64,000 bases of DNA from Paraburkholderia podalyriae. GTDB taxonomy: Bacteria; Pseudomonadota; Gammaproteobacteria; Burkholderiales; Burkholderiaceae. Positions 1 to 8,203 of this stretch are shown here, in pieces. A program made the position numbers and the translations under genes. The notes beneath the pieces are model-generated. The model did no database searches. It saw nothing but the letters and a program-made list of their open reading frames with translations, and had not been told where the DNA came from. Positions within the stretch are counted from its first letter, which is position 1; each line of letters opens with the position of its first letter. The stretch is taken from the NCBI RefSeq assembly GCF_014397785.1, contig NZ_VZQQ01000001.1, positions 372,001 to 436,000 of the forward strand, written 5' to 3'.

Positions 1-32
1 AAGCATTTCGGTATGTTCACTGGAGGTCGGCA

Positions 33-2060
33 ATGAAGCAAAAGGCCGTCATTAGCCTGTTGTGGGGCACGCAGTTCGACGCGCTGCGTCGATTCCTGGA
101 GATGCACGAACCGATGGTCGTGCTGCTCTCGGCCGACCTGACCGAACCGCTGATGCGCACCGGGATCGAAGCTACGGGTAGCACGGTCGTCTATCTCGAG
201 GATATGTTCGATCCGTCGGGCGATGCGAGATTCGCGGTCGAGACCGCACTGATGCAGGCGCAGTTCGTCCAGTATCTGAATACCCGTCCCAACGAAGCGC
301 GCGAACCCGTTGGCGCGTTGGCTCAGACGTCGACGGTCATCGCCGGGACGCTCGCTGCTGACCTGCACGAGACGGCCGCGTTGCTGACGCGCCTGAACGA
401 GGCCGCGAACCGTTTTGACATCACCTTGTTCGTCACGAGCGAGGACGCGACCGGGGACGGCAAGGTCGCAACGACGTGGGCCAAATCACGCGATATCCCC
501 ACGCTGCACGTGGCGCACGGCCTCGCCCTCGCGGACCCTTACACGGTGCACAACGATATCGTCGCAGACAAGCTTGCCGTGTTCGGCCGGCGAGGTATGG
601 AAGGCTACCTCGATCTGGGCTACCCGGAAGATCGCTTCGTGATCACGGGCAACCCGGGCTGGGACAGCTACGCCCAGTTCCGCAGCAGGAAGGCTGACTG
701 CCGTCGCGCTCTCGACGAGAAATACGGCTTCAAACCGGGCCTGCCGCTGCTTGTGTTTGGCACGACATGGTCGGCCAACTTCAGTGCGCACTGCAACGAG
801 GACATCTACGCCGATTCGTTGATGGTGTTCGTCGCGAGCTGCGAGGCATTGCGCGCGAGCGGGCTTCAGTTCAATGGCGTCATCAAGGACAGGCCGGCGA
901 ACCGCACTGACGGTGAGCGTCGTTGCGCGCAAGTTCTCAGCGAACTGGGTGTGGCCGCAGGCGATTACTTCTACTGTGCCGACGATACGCAGATATTCGC
1001 CGCGGGTGCGGATCTGCTTGTTGCCGTCGATTCGAACTATCTGATCGAAGGCATGCTTGCGCGCACGCCGGTCATCAACCTGCTGAACGCAACGGGCATC
1101 GTAATGGGCCCGTCGTTCGAAGCAGAGTCGGGCATTCTGGAGGTCGAGGCTGCGGATCTGGCCGGCATCATGCACCGGATGTTGACCGACCAGACGGCCC
1201 GGCGTGAGGTGATCGAGATCATGGGCAACCGTGCCGCTCACTACAACGCTGCCGAGGATGGTTCGGCCGCGGCGCGGGTTGCCGAACTCATGGCGACGAT
1301 GGCGGTAAGCTTGCCGCGGCGAGTGAAGCGGTATGTCTGGCAGCAATATCTGGATGCCGAGTCCGCACCGTTGAACGGGACCTACCACGCGAACGGCCGG
1401 AGCGATCTCGCCCAGATGTTCACGAACACGCCTTCGTTGATCCTGGACATTGGCTGCGCGGCCGGCAACAACGCCGCGCTCGTGAAGGACCGGTTTCCCG
1501 GCAGTCGCGCGTGGGGTATCGAGATGAACCGCTACGCCGCGGAACTCGCCCGCAAGAAGCTCGATAACGTGCTGGTTGGCCGCTTCGAGGATTTCGACCT
1601 GGAGCATGAGGGTCTAGCGCCCGGCACGCTGGACGCGGTCCTGCTCGCGGACGTGCTCGAGCACATGTACAACCCGTGGGGTGTGATGGTCAAACTGCGT
1701 GAGTACATGTCGCCGGGCGGCCAGCTTGTTCTCAGCATCCCCAACACTCGCCATCTCGGCTTGATGGACGGCCTCAGCAAGGGTAACTGGACCTACGCGG
1801 AGGCCGGCCTGCTCGACGTGACGCACATTCGGTTTTTCACGCGCAAGGAGATGATCAAGTTCTGTGAAGAGACCGGTTATCGCGTGACTCAGACGCGCAA
1901 TTCGCTCGACGGCGGACTCCTGAAGTTCTGGCAGCAGCACCAGAACATGACGGCACCCATCAACATCGAGCTCGACCGGATGACGCTCAAGGACGTGACT
2001 CGCGACGAACTGCTCGAGCTTTGCACGATCCAGTTCTATCTTCTGCTCGAAAAAGCCTGA
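33..2060 (+). CDS. Glycosyltransferase-like / SAM methyltransferase fusion protein
   Basis: 675 aa. The ATG follows a good ribosome site (GGAGG at about 22-26). The N-terminal part, about residues 1-430, resembles GT-B-type CDP-glycerol glycerophosphotransferase or surface-polysaccharide transferases (HVAHGLALADPY and VITGNPGWDSY regions). The C-terminal part, about 465-600, is a class I SAM methyltransferase: LILDIGCAAGNN is the glycine-rich SAM loop, followed by an acidic residue after strand 2 and LLADVLEHMYNP. The protein therefore probably transfers a sugar or polyol-phosphate unit and methylates a glycan, but the substrate is not visible. It lies beside other glycosyltransferases and fliC/fliD, so flagellin glycan modification is a reasonable inference. 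Lipopolysaccharide or capsule decoration is the alternative. The fusion and the methyltransferase fold are well supported; the N-terminal assignment is moderate. Confidence 0.7.
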   Translation: MKQKAVISLLWGTQFDALRRFLEMHEPMVVLLSADLTEPLMRTGIEATGSTVVYLEDMFDPSGDARFAVETALMQAQFVQYLNTRPNEAREPVGALAQTSTVIAGTLAADLHETAALLTRLNEAANRFDITLFVTSEDATGDGKVATTWAKSRDIPTLHVAHGLALADPYTVHNDIVADKLAVFGRRGMEGYLDLGYPEDRFVITGNPGWDSYAQFRSRKADCRRALDEKYGFKPGLPLLVFGTTWSANFSAHCNEDIYADSLMVFVASCEALRASGLQFNGVIKDRPANRTDGERRCAQVLSELGVAAGDYFYCADDTQIFAAGADLLVAVDSNYLIEGMLARTPVINLLNATGIVMGPSFEAESGILEVEAADLAGIMHRMLTDQTARREVIEIMGNRAAHYNAAEDGSAAARVAELMATMAVSLPRRVKRYVWQQYLDAESAPLNGTYHANGRSDLAQMFTNTPSLILDIGCAAGNNAALVKDRFPGSRAWGIEMNRYAAELARKKLDNVLVGRFEDFDLEHEGLAPGTLDAVLLADVLEHMYNPWGVMVKLREYMSPGGQLVLSIPNTRHLGLMDGLSKGNWTYAEAGLLDVTHIRFFTRKEMIKFCEETGYRVTQTRNSLDGGLLKFWQQHQNMTAPINIELDRMTLKDVTRDELLELCTIQFYLLLEKA

Positions 2061-2158
2061 GCGCGAAACCCCGTCGACGGTGCGACGCCGTTCGAGCGGG
2101 GAGCCCCGGCAGGGGGCGACCTTGCTGGAATCAGTGGAGGCCGCGCAGGCCGCCACTG

Positions 2159-2845
2159 TTACTCGCCGTACTTGCGCAAATAGCGCTCATACCCGTCGCG
2201 CCACCCCCCCGACCCAAAAGCTCCACCACTTTCGTGCACGACCGAAAGCCGCCATGTGCCCATGCGCAGGCCCTTGAGTTCAGCCTGGCGGCAGAAGTCC
2301 ATATCGTAGAAGTGGAACGCGAACTGATCGTCGAAGCGCAGGCCGGCTTCGATCAGCTTCGCGCTATCGGCGATCAGCATGAGCCCGTCCAGCAGCTTGA
2401 CCTCGACACCGGACGGACCAAACGTGGACACGATGTCGCAAGGGAAGCCCTTGCCGTGACCGACCGTTCCGCTCAGATAGCGCGGCTCGTCCCATTTGAA
2501 CTCGGGCGATACGAACGCCCATGACGGCTGACCCGGCACCCGGCGGGTGTTGCCGGCGAGCCCGACGACGTCGAAGCGCGCGAGCCCCTCGACGATCCGC
2601 TCGCTCCAGAAGAAATCGTGCAGCCAGACGTCGTCGTGAACGAACACCAGAATCGCTGGATGGTGCGCGGCGTAGTCGATCGCTTCGTTGTAGATCGTGG
2701 ACAGACCGCGCGCGTTGTTGTCGAACAGATGCAGCTGCGCGTGCTGTAGATGGTTGTACAGCTTCAGCGAGCGGCCGAGCGCCGTCTCGTTCGAGAACTG
2801 TTGCGGGTTGCGGCGCGTCCCGCAGACGAATCGGATGGGCTTCAT
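2159..2845 (-). CDS. Small GT2-like glycosyltransferase
   Basis: 228 aa, similar in layout to the StrF-type or GT-A family 2 glycosyltransferases: an N-terminal nucleotide-binding region, then ILVFVHDDVWLHD with a DD pair that could hold the metal and nucleotide-sugar, and a later FYDMDFCRQAELKG segment typical of the acceptor side. No signal peptide or membrane segment is seen, so it should be cytoplasmic. It lies 40 bp downstream of the TPR/GT41 gene on the same strand and is probably co-transcribed with it, which suggests a second sugar-transfer step on the same glycan. There is no clear Shine-Dalgarno before the ATG. The family call is moderate; the role in flagellin modification is inferred only from neighbours. 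Confidence 0.65.
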   Translation of the reverse strand: MKPIRFVCGTRRNPQQFSNETALGRSLKLYNHLQHAQLHLFDNNARGLSTIYNEAIDYAAHHPAILVFVHDDVWLHDFFWSERIVEGLARFDVVGLAGNTRRVPGQPSWAFVSPEFKWDEPRYLSGTVGHGKGFPCDIVSTFGPSGVEVKLLDGLMLIADSAKLIEAGLRFDDQFAFHFYDMDFCRQAELKGLRMGTWRLSVVHESGGAFGSGGWRDGYERYLRKYGE

Positions 2846-2885
2846 GGTTCAAACTCGATTGTTCGGGGGAGCTCAGGCATCGCGT

Positions 2886-5816
2886 CTAGCCACGGACCAG
2901 CCGCAGATCGACGGGCGCGACGATGGGGCGTGTCGACGACGGTTGCGCGGCGAGCGGATTGGTCGACTCCGAGACGTCGAACGATTCCGCCGGCAGGCCG
3001 TCACACCAGCGCCGCCACATGACGCGCAGCGCCTGCGTGACGGTCGCGGCCACCAGCTCCGGACGGAACACCGGCGACTGCGCACAACGTTCGCGCATGC
3101 CGGCGCGCAGTGCCGCCAGAGCGTCGAGATCCGACGCCAGCGCCACGCCCTTGAGCACGAAATCGTCCTTGTCGCGTGCGACGAAATCGGCGAGGCCCAC
3201 GTGGGTCATCGCGGTGAGGCCGCTACGGCCGGGCACCGTGTCGCCGGGCAGCGTCAAGGTCGGAACGCCCATCCATAGCGAATGCAGCGCGGTGGTCAAA
3301 CCGGAGAACGGGAAGCTATCGAGGCAGAAGTCGACGCGGTGATGTTGCTGCAGATAGACGGGCACGCTCGCACGCGCCATGAAGTCGAGGCGGTCCCGCG
3401 CAATGCCTTCTTCGGCAAACCATTCGGGCAGCTTGCCGAGGCTGCCGTCACGCGGCATGGCGCCGAGCACCATGCGCGAGTTCGGCACCGCGTGCATCAG
3501 CCGCGACCACAGCGCCACGACGTCGCGGCGCAGCTTGTCCATCCGATTGAAGCTGCCGAAGGTCACATAGCCCTTGTGCAGAGCGGGCAGCGCATTGACC
3601 GGCGGACACACCGCATCGGCGACGAACGGCGCCACCGCCGGCAGATAGGCGATCTTCTCGGAGAACTGGCTGCGGAACTTGTCGGACGGTACCCAGAGCC
3701 GGTCGGCGATGAAATAGTCGACGGCATCGAGCCCGGTGGTGCCGGGGTAGCCGATCCAGCAGGCCTGGACGGGCGCGGGTTTGCGCGCGAGCGTCAGCAG
3801 CCGGTTGTGCGCAGTGTGCCCGGCGAGATCGATCAGGATGTCGATGCCGTCGGCGCGGACCATGTCGGCGATCGCGTCGTCGTTCATGCCGACGACATGG
3901 CGCCAATGGCCGAAGATCTTGCGCAGTGAAGCGGTCGTGCCATCGTCGAGATAGGTGTTCGAATACGCATACAGCGACAGCTTCGGATCGCGCGACAGGT
4001 GCGCCGCGACCGGCTCCAGAAAGCTCGCGACGGCGTGGCGGCAAAAGTCGCCCGAGATGAAACCGACGCGCAGCGCGCGTTCGGGATCACGTGTGTTCTC
4101 GTGACGTGGCCACTTCGGCTTCAGCGGCGCTTCGAAGTGCGCGGCGAAGCGACGATGTTCGGCGAACAACTCGTCCGGCGCGATGGCCTCGTTATGCGTC
4201 ATGCAGAACAGCAGGTTATTGTAGGCCAGCTCGAAGTTCGGATCGATGGTGAGCGCACGCCGGAACTCGTCGATGGCGTCGGACAGGCGCCCTTGCTGCA
4301 TCAGCGTGACACCGAGCGAGTTGGGCGTGAAGCTCGAGGTTGGGTCGAGTTCCATCGAGCGTCGCGCGAACTGCTCTGCCTCGTCGAGGCGGCCCGTTTC
4401 CTGGAAGATGATGCTCAGCACGCGGTGCCCTTCCGCGCGGCTCGGGTTGCGTTCGATCAGGCGCCGGCAGAACGTTTCCGCCTCGGCGTGCGATCCCTTC
4501 GATGCGAGGATGCTAGCGAGCACCTGAAGCGTGTCCTCGTCGTTCGGCCACAGGCCGTGCGCAATCCGCGCGTACTTCAACGCTTCGTCGTATTGGGTGA
4601 GTCGGTGCAGGGCGACGGCCAGCACCTTCCAGCCGAACCCGTGATCGGGGAAGCGCTGCGCCATTTTGCGGGCGCTTCGCGCCGTCTCCTCGACCCGCCC
4701 GGTATTGAACAGTTCGGCTAACGCGTGGACTTCGCGTTCCGTCGGCGCAGCTGTGCTGGTCTGGCGCGGCCTGGTCTCGACGACGCTGTCAGGGGCAGCC
4801 TTCGGCTCGGGAACCTGTGGTTGCGGCGCGGCCGGCTTCGCCGGCGCGACCTTGGCGACCGGCTGCGTGCTCACCACCGTCATGATGCCGATCAGCTTGT
4901 CGATGGCGGGGCCCGCCAGACCGCGTTGCTGGGCCATTTCGAGCGCGATCCAGGCGGCCTTCAACTGGTCGGCTTGCAACAGGCCGTCAATGTAGTTGGC
5001 CCAGTACTGAAGCTGGTTCGGGGCGACCCCGATCGCGCGCTCGTGGTAGGGGAGCGACGCCTCGGGCTGCAACAGGCGAATCAGGATCACGCCATACCGG
5101 TGATTGGCGTCGGGGTGCTCGGGATAGGCCGCCAGCACACGCTGGTAAAGCTTTCCCGCCTGTTCGTAATCGCCGCGGCCGTCGAGCGCGAGCGCGTTGC
5201 GCATCGCGCACGCGGCGTCCAGATGCTGGCGTACTTCACCGTCGAGCGGCAGCAGCGCGGCAGCCCGTTCGAGCGGCGCGAGCGCGCCGTGCAGGTCGCC
5301 GCGCCGCAGGTGCGCGTAGGCGAGCGTTTTCCAGCCGTATCCATGGGCGGGGAGAGCCGCGATCATCTGGCGCGCCAATGCTTCGACGCTGTCGTGCATG
5401 CCTTTGTCGTGAAGCGTCTGTATGGTGGCGACGAACTCCGCGGCGAGATTGGCCAGTTCATCGGCCGCGGGCACGTTCCCGTCCGGCGTCGGTGCGCCGC
5501 TGTCGAACTTGATGCCGTGCCGGCGGCCCTCTTCCCGGACCCGTTCGGCCTCGGCGGGCTGGTCGGCCATCGTCAGCGCGTTGGCATAGACGTGCCAGTA
5601 CTGCGGCGAACGCGGTGCGGCCGTCACAGCGGCTTTCAGATAAGGCAGGCTGGCCGCGGGCTGCTGCAACTGCAGCGCCAGAATGCCGAGATTGTGATTG
5701 GCATCGGGATGAGCCGGATCGGCCAGCAGGATCGAGCGGTAAAGCTGCTCCGCTTCGGAGAGCCGCTGTGCCTGATGATGGCTCAGGGCCTGTTGCAGGT
5801 CGGCTTCGGTAGTCAT
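2886..5816 (-). CDS. TPR-containing O-linked N-acetylglucosamine transferase-like protein (GT41)
   Basis: 976 aa from the ATG at 5816 (MTTEADLQQALSHHQ); an upstream in-frame start would add 37 atypical residues. The N-terminal ~540 residues are tetratricopeptide repeats (for example HPDANHNLGILALQLQ). The C-terminal ~400 residues carry the GT41/OGT catalytic region: VGFISGDFCRHAVASF with a candidate catalytic His at about 594, then DILIDLAGHTAHNR, GYPGTTGLDAVDY, FGSFNRMDKLR and LHSLWMGVPTL, which bind UDP-sugar. Bacterial proteins of this architecture O-glycosylate proteins; in Burkholderia cenocepacia a TPR glycosyltransferase (FlmQ) modifies flagellin. Its position beside fliT-fliD-fliC supports flagellin as target, but the sugar donor is not predictable. 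The interdomain linker (about 370-395) is Pro/Ala-rich. Confidence 0.88.
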   Translation of the reverse strand: MTTEADLQQALSHHQAQRLSEAEQLYRSILLADPAHPDANHNLGILALQLQQPAASLPYLKAAVTAAPRSPQYWHVYANALTMADQPAEAERVREEGRRHGIKFDSGAPTPDGNVPAADELANLAAEFVATIQTLHDKGMHDSVEALARQMIAALPAHGYGWKTLAYAHLRRGDLHGALAPLERAAALLPLDGEVRQHLDAACAMRNALALDGRGDYEQAGKLYQRVLAAYPEHPDANHRYGVILIRLLQPEASLPYHERAIGVAPNQLQYWANYIDGLLQADQLKAAWIALEMAQQRGLAGPAIDKLIGIMTVVSTQPVAKVAPAKPAAPQPQVPEPKAAPDSVVETRPRQTSTAAPTEREVHALAELFNTGRVEETARSARKMAQRFPDHGFGWKVLAVALHRLTQYDEALKYARIAHGLWPNDEDTLQVLASILASKGSHAEAETFCRRLIERNPSRAEGHRVLSIIFQETGRLDEAEQFARRSMELDPTSSFTPNSLGVTLMQQGRLSDAIDEFRRALTIDPNFELAYNNLLFCMTHNEAIAPDELFAEHRRFAAHFEAPLKPKWPRHENTRDPERALRVGFISGDFCRHAVASFLEPVAAHLSRDPKLSLYAYSNTYLDDGTTASLRKIFGHWRHVVGMNDDAIADMVRADGIDILIDLAGHTAHNRLLTLARKPAPVQACWIGYPGTTGLDAVDYFIADRLWVPSDKFRSQFSEKIAYLPAVAPFVADAVCPPVNALPALHKGYVTFGSFNRMDKLRRDVVALWSRLMHAVPNSRMVLGAMPRDGSLGKLPEWFAEEGIARDRLDFMARASVPVYLQQHHRVDFCLDSFPFSGLTTALHSLWMGVPTLTLPGDTVPGRSGLTAMTHVGLADFVARDKDDFVLKGVALASDLDALAALRAGMRERCAQSPVFRPELVAATVTQALRVMWRRWCDGLPAESFDVSESTNPLAAQPSSTRPIVAPVDLRLVRG

Positions 5817-6131
5817 GTGTGCCCTTGTGTACGTCGATTGCAGGCATCGCACGACGAAGCCCTTCGTGGTCTGGCTTCTGGGAATCGTCGCGGATGGGGC
5901 GTAGGCGCGCCTCGCCCAAACTGGCATGTCGGATCAGTCTATCCAGACGCGAGGCAACCGATTGGCCGAGTAAAGGCTGGATTTCCTTGCTGTTCGTCGC
6001 GAACAGCCGCTGCCGTTTTTGCGCGCGAAAAAAAAGCCCGCACGGGGCGGGCTGGAGTCAACGGCCATGCCGTCGATGCGGCGGGATTTCGCGTGGATGC
6101 CATACGGCGTCCACGCGCTCGCCGTCTTGGA
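5817..6131. other. Intergenic region between fliT 3' end and the GT41 gene
   Basis: 315 bp. It holds the minus-strand terminator at 6028-6052 and, nearer the GT41 gene, that gene's presumed promoter. No convincing sigma-70 or sigma-28 hexamers were recognised in it. No credible small gene. Confidence 0.6.
6028..6052 (-). terminator. Rho-independent terminator after fliT
   Basis: On the minus strand GCCCGC-CCCGT-GCGGGC is followed by eight Ts. It lies about 80 bp past the fliT stop codon, so it should end the fliD-fliT transcript and isolate it from the glycosyltransferase genes. Confidence 0.85.
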
Positions 6132-6452
6132 CTACAGTTGCGCGATCTGGTGATACTGGCGGACCGCCTTGCTGGAACTGGTCGCAGTCCGGTATTCCGC
6201 CTCGAGTTCGTCGCGCGATTCCTGTGCGCTTTCGAGCAGCGCCGCGTCGAGTGCCTGAATGCGCCGGATCACGTGGAGGGTCGCCGGCGTTTGTTCGGCC
6301 TGGATCGACATCAGGAGCGGTGAGCGCTGTTGCGCCAGACCGGCAGCCTTCTGCCAGTCGTAAAGGCTCGCGGCGAACGCGATCTGCTGTGTCAGTCCGA
6401 GCACCTGTTCGACGAGCTCGGTTTGCTGTGCGGCATGCCGCTCCTGAGTCAT
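6132..6452 (-). CDS. fliT: Flagellar export chaperone FliT-like
   Basis: 106 aa, small and helical, beginning MTQERHAAQQTELVEQVLG after a strong ribosome site (GGGAGAGGG). FliT binds the filament cap protein FliD in the cytoplasm and, in enterics, also modulates FlhDC. Sequence identity in this family is low, so the call rests on size, all-helical composition and position: it starts 17 bp after the fliD stop codon on the same strand. The usual fliS gene between fliD and fliT is absent. Confidence 0.75.
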   Translation of the reverse strand: MTQERHAAQQTELVEQVLGLTQQIAFAASLYDWQKAAGLAQQRSPLLMSIQAEQTPATLHVIRRIQALDAALLESAQESRDELEAEYRTATSSSKAVRQYHQIAQL

Positions 6453-6469
6453 GACCCTCTCCCGGATGG

Positions 6470-8014
6470 TTACGACGCGTTCTTGGCGAGCGCGCCCTCG
6501 CTATTCGTGCCGCCGAACAGCTGCGTCAGATACTGCGAGTTGCTGTTGGTGGTCGCCATCAGCGAATTCAGCGCGGTGAACTGGGCCGAGTATTGCGACG
6601 TGAGTAGCGCTTCGTACGCGGTGAGCGAATTCGATTGCGTGGTCACGCTCTTCAGGTCGGCGGTCAGTGCGCTGGTGCGAATGTCGATCACGCCACCGGT
6701 CTTGGTGAACGTCGCGATGTCGGTGTTCATCTGCTTCGCGATGCCGTTGGTCGAATTGAACAGCGTCCCGACTTGCGTCGGGTTGTTCTGCACTGCGCTC
6801 GTGAGCGTCGATGTATCCACCGACAACGTGCCGTCCGAATTCATCGAGATGCCGATAGACGACAGTGACGCGGTCACCCCCGAGCCGGAGACGCTCGTGC
6901 CCAGCAGGTTGCCCAAGGTGGACCGAATCGTCTGGAGCATCGAATCGCCCAGCAGCGGGCCGCCTTGCGAACCTGCCGACGCGCTCGAGTTGAACGACGA
7001 CAGCGAGCTCATCGCGCTGACGAGCGAGTTATAGGAACTCACGAAGGATTGGACGTCGCTGATCTGGCTGGTGGCGTCCGATGCGACGGTCAGGGTCTGC
7101 GTCGTGCCGACGGAGGTCGAGCCCAGATTCATCGTCACGCCGGCGAGCACGCTGGTCACCGAGTTGCTCGAGCTGGTCGCCTTCGTGCCGTTAATCGTGA
7201 ACTGCGCGTCCTGTGCAGCGGTAGTCTGGTTCCATGCGATCGTCCCGGCCGACGTGATCGTCGAGGCGCCGCTCGCGCCCGTGCCCGCGGCCGAGGTGAC
7301 GCCGAGGCTCGACAGTCCGTTGTCGTTGGCCAGATTGCTGACGGTCACGTTGATCATGCTCGACGCGCCCGTCGTCGACGAGCCGAGCACCAGGTGCGAG
7401 CCGTCCGAGCCGGTCACGATGGTCGCCGTGATACCGGGATTCTGGCTCGAGCCGTTGATTGCCGCGGCGATTGAGCTCAGGCTGTTATTCGATGACGTCA
7501 CATTGAGCGACATCGACTTGTCGCCGACGGCAATCGTCAGCGTGCCGGTGCCGAGTCCTGCCGCTTGCGTCGACGTGAAGGCGCCCGACGAAATGCTTTG
7601 TGCCTGGGCGATCTGCGTGACGTCGATCGAGTAGGAGCCGGACACGGCGCCCGAACCGGCGTGGGCGGTCAGACCGCTACCGCTGGCGGTCGCCGTGAAG
7701 TCGGACTGGAAAGCGCCGGTTGCAAGCGGTGCGAGGCTAATCTGAAGGCTCGACAGCGCGGACGAAAGCTGGCCGATGGCCGAAATCTGCGTGTTGTCGT
7801 TCTTGGCCTGGGCGGTGAGCGTCGCGGCCTGTCCGGCCACCTTGGCGTTGACCAGCGCCGTCGTGAGCGACTGGACGTCGAGCGTCGAGTTGCCTGTCGA
7901 CCCGGCAATGAGGGATTGCCCAGCTTGTTGCAGGGCCGCTGCCGCCGCGGCTTGAGCCGCGGCCGCGGCCGCTGAGGCTGATGTTGAGGACGACGAGCCG
8001 GAAATCGTTGACAT
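6470..8014 (-). CDS. fliD: Flagellar filament cap protein FliD (HAP2)
   Basis: 514 aa. FliD forms the distal cap that folds exported flagellin subunits. The N-terminus is a Ser/Ala-rich tail, then the FliD_N region begins near NSTLDVQSLTTALVNAKVAG (about 42-61), with the FliD_C domain over roughly the last 260 residues ending in coiled-coil-forming sequence (SLTAYEALLTSQYSAQFTAL). The low-complexity middle is typical of the exposed, variable D2/D3 region. The ATG has GGAG about 8 bp upstream. It forms a unit with fliT downstream and lies after fliC, separated by a stable stem-loop. Confidence 0.93.
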   Translation of the reverse strand: MSTISGSSSSTSASAAAAAAQAAAAAALQQAGQSLIAGSTGNSTLDVQSLTTALVNAKVAGQAATLTAQAKNDNTQISAIGQLSSALSSLQISLAPLATGAFQSDFTATASGSGLTAHAGSGAVSGSYSIDVTQIAQAQSISSGAFTSTQAAGLGTGTLTIAVGDKSMSLNVTSSNNSLSSIAAAINGSSQNPGITATIVTGSDGSHLVLGSSTTGASSMINVTVSNLANDNGLSSLGVTSAAGTGASGASTITSAGTIAWNQTTAAQDAQFTINGTKATSSSNSVTSVLAGVTMNLGSTSVGTTQTLTVASDATSQISDVQSFVSSYNSLVSAMSSLSSFNSSASAGSQGGPLLGDSMLQTIRSTLGNLLGTSVSGSGVTASLSSIGISMNSDGTLSVDTSTLTSAVQNNPTQVGTLFNSTNGIAKQMNTDIATFTKTGGVIDIRTSALTADLKSVTTQSNSLTAYEALLTSQYSAQFTALNSLMATTNSNSQYLTQLFGGTNSEGALAKNAS

Positions 8015-8140
8015 GAGAATGCTCCATGCGTGGTCGCGGCCACGCGACGGGGGGAACTTGCCTGCGGCCAGATATTCAGCGCGTCACGCGCTGTCCTGCA
8101 CAATGCACTGCGGGAGGACGAGCCTCCCGTTTGAATCGTC

Positions 8141-8187
8141 GTGACGCGGACGGGGCGTATTGCCGCTCACCGCCCCGCCCGCGTCAC
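8141..8187 (-). terminator. Strong stem-loop after fliC
   Basis: GTGACGCGGGCGGGGCG pairs with CGCCCCGTCCGCGTCAC (one G-U in the minus-strand RNA) round a 13-nt loop. It lies 16 bp past the fliC stop codon. No T-run follows, so it may act as a 3' mRNA stabiliser as much as a terminator, which would suit a very abundant flagellin mRNA. Confidence 0.7.
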
Positions 8188-8203
8188 TCTACCTGCGCCA
8201 GTA

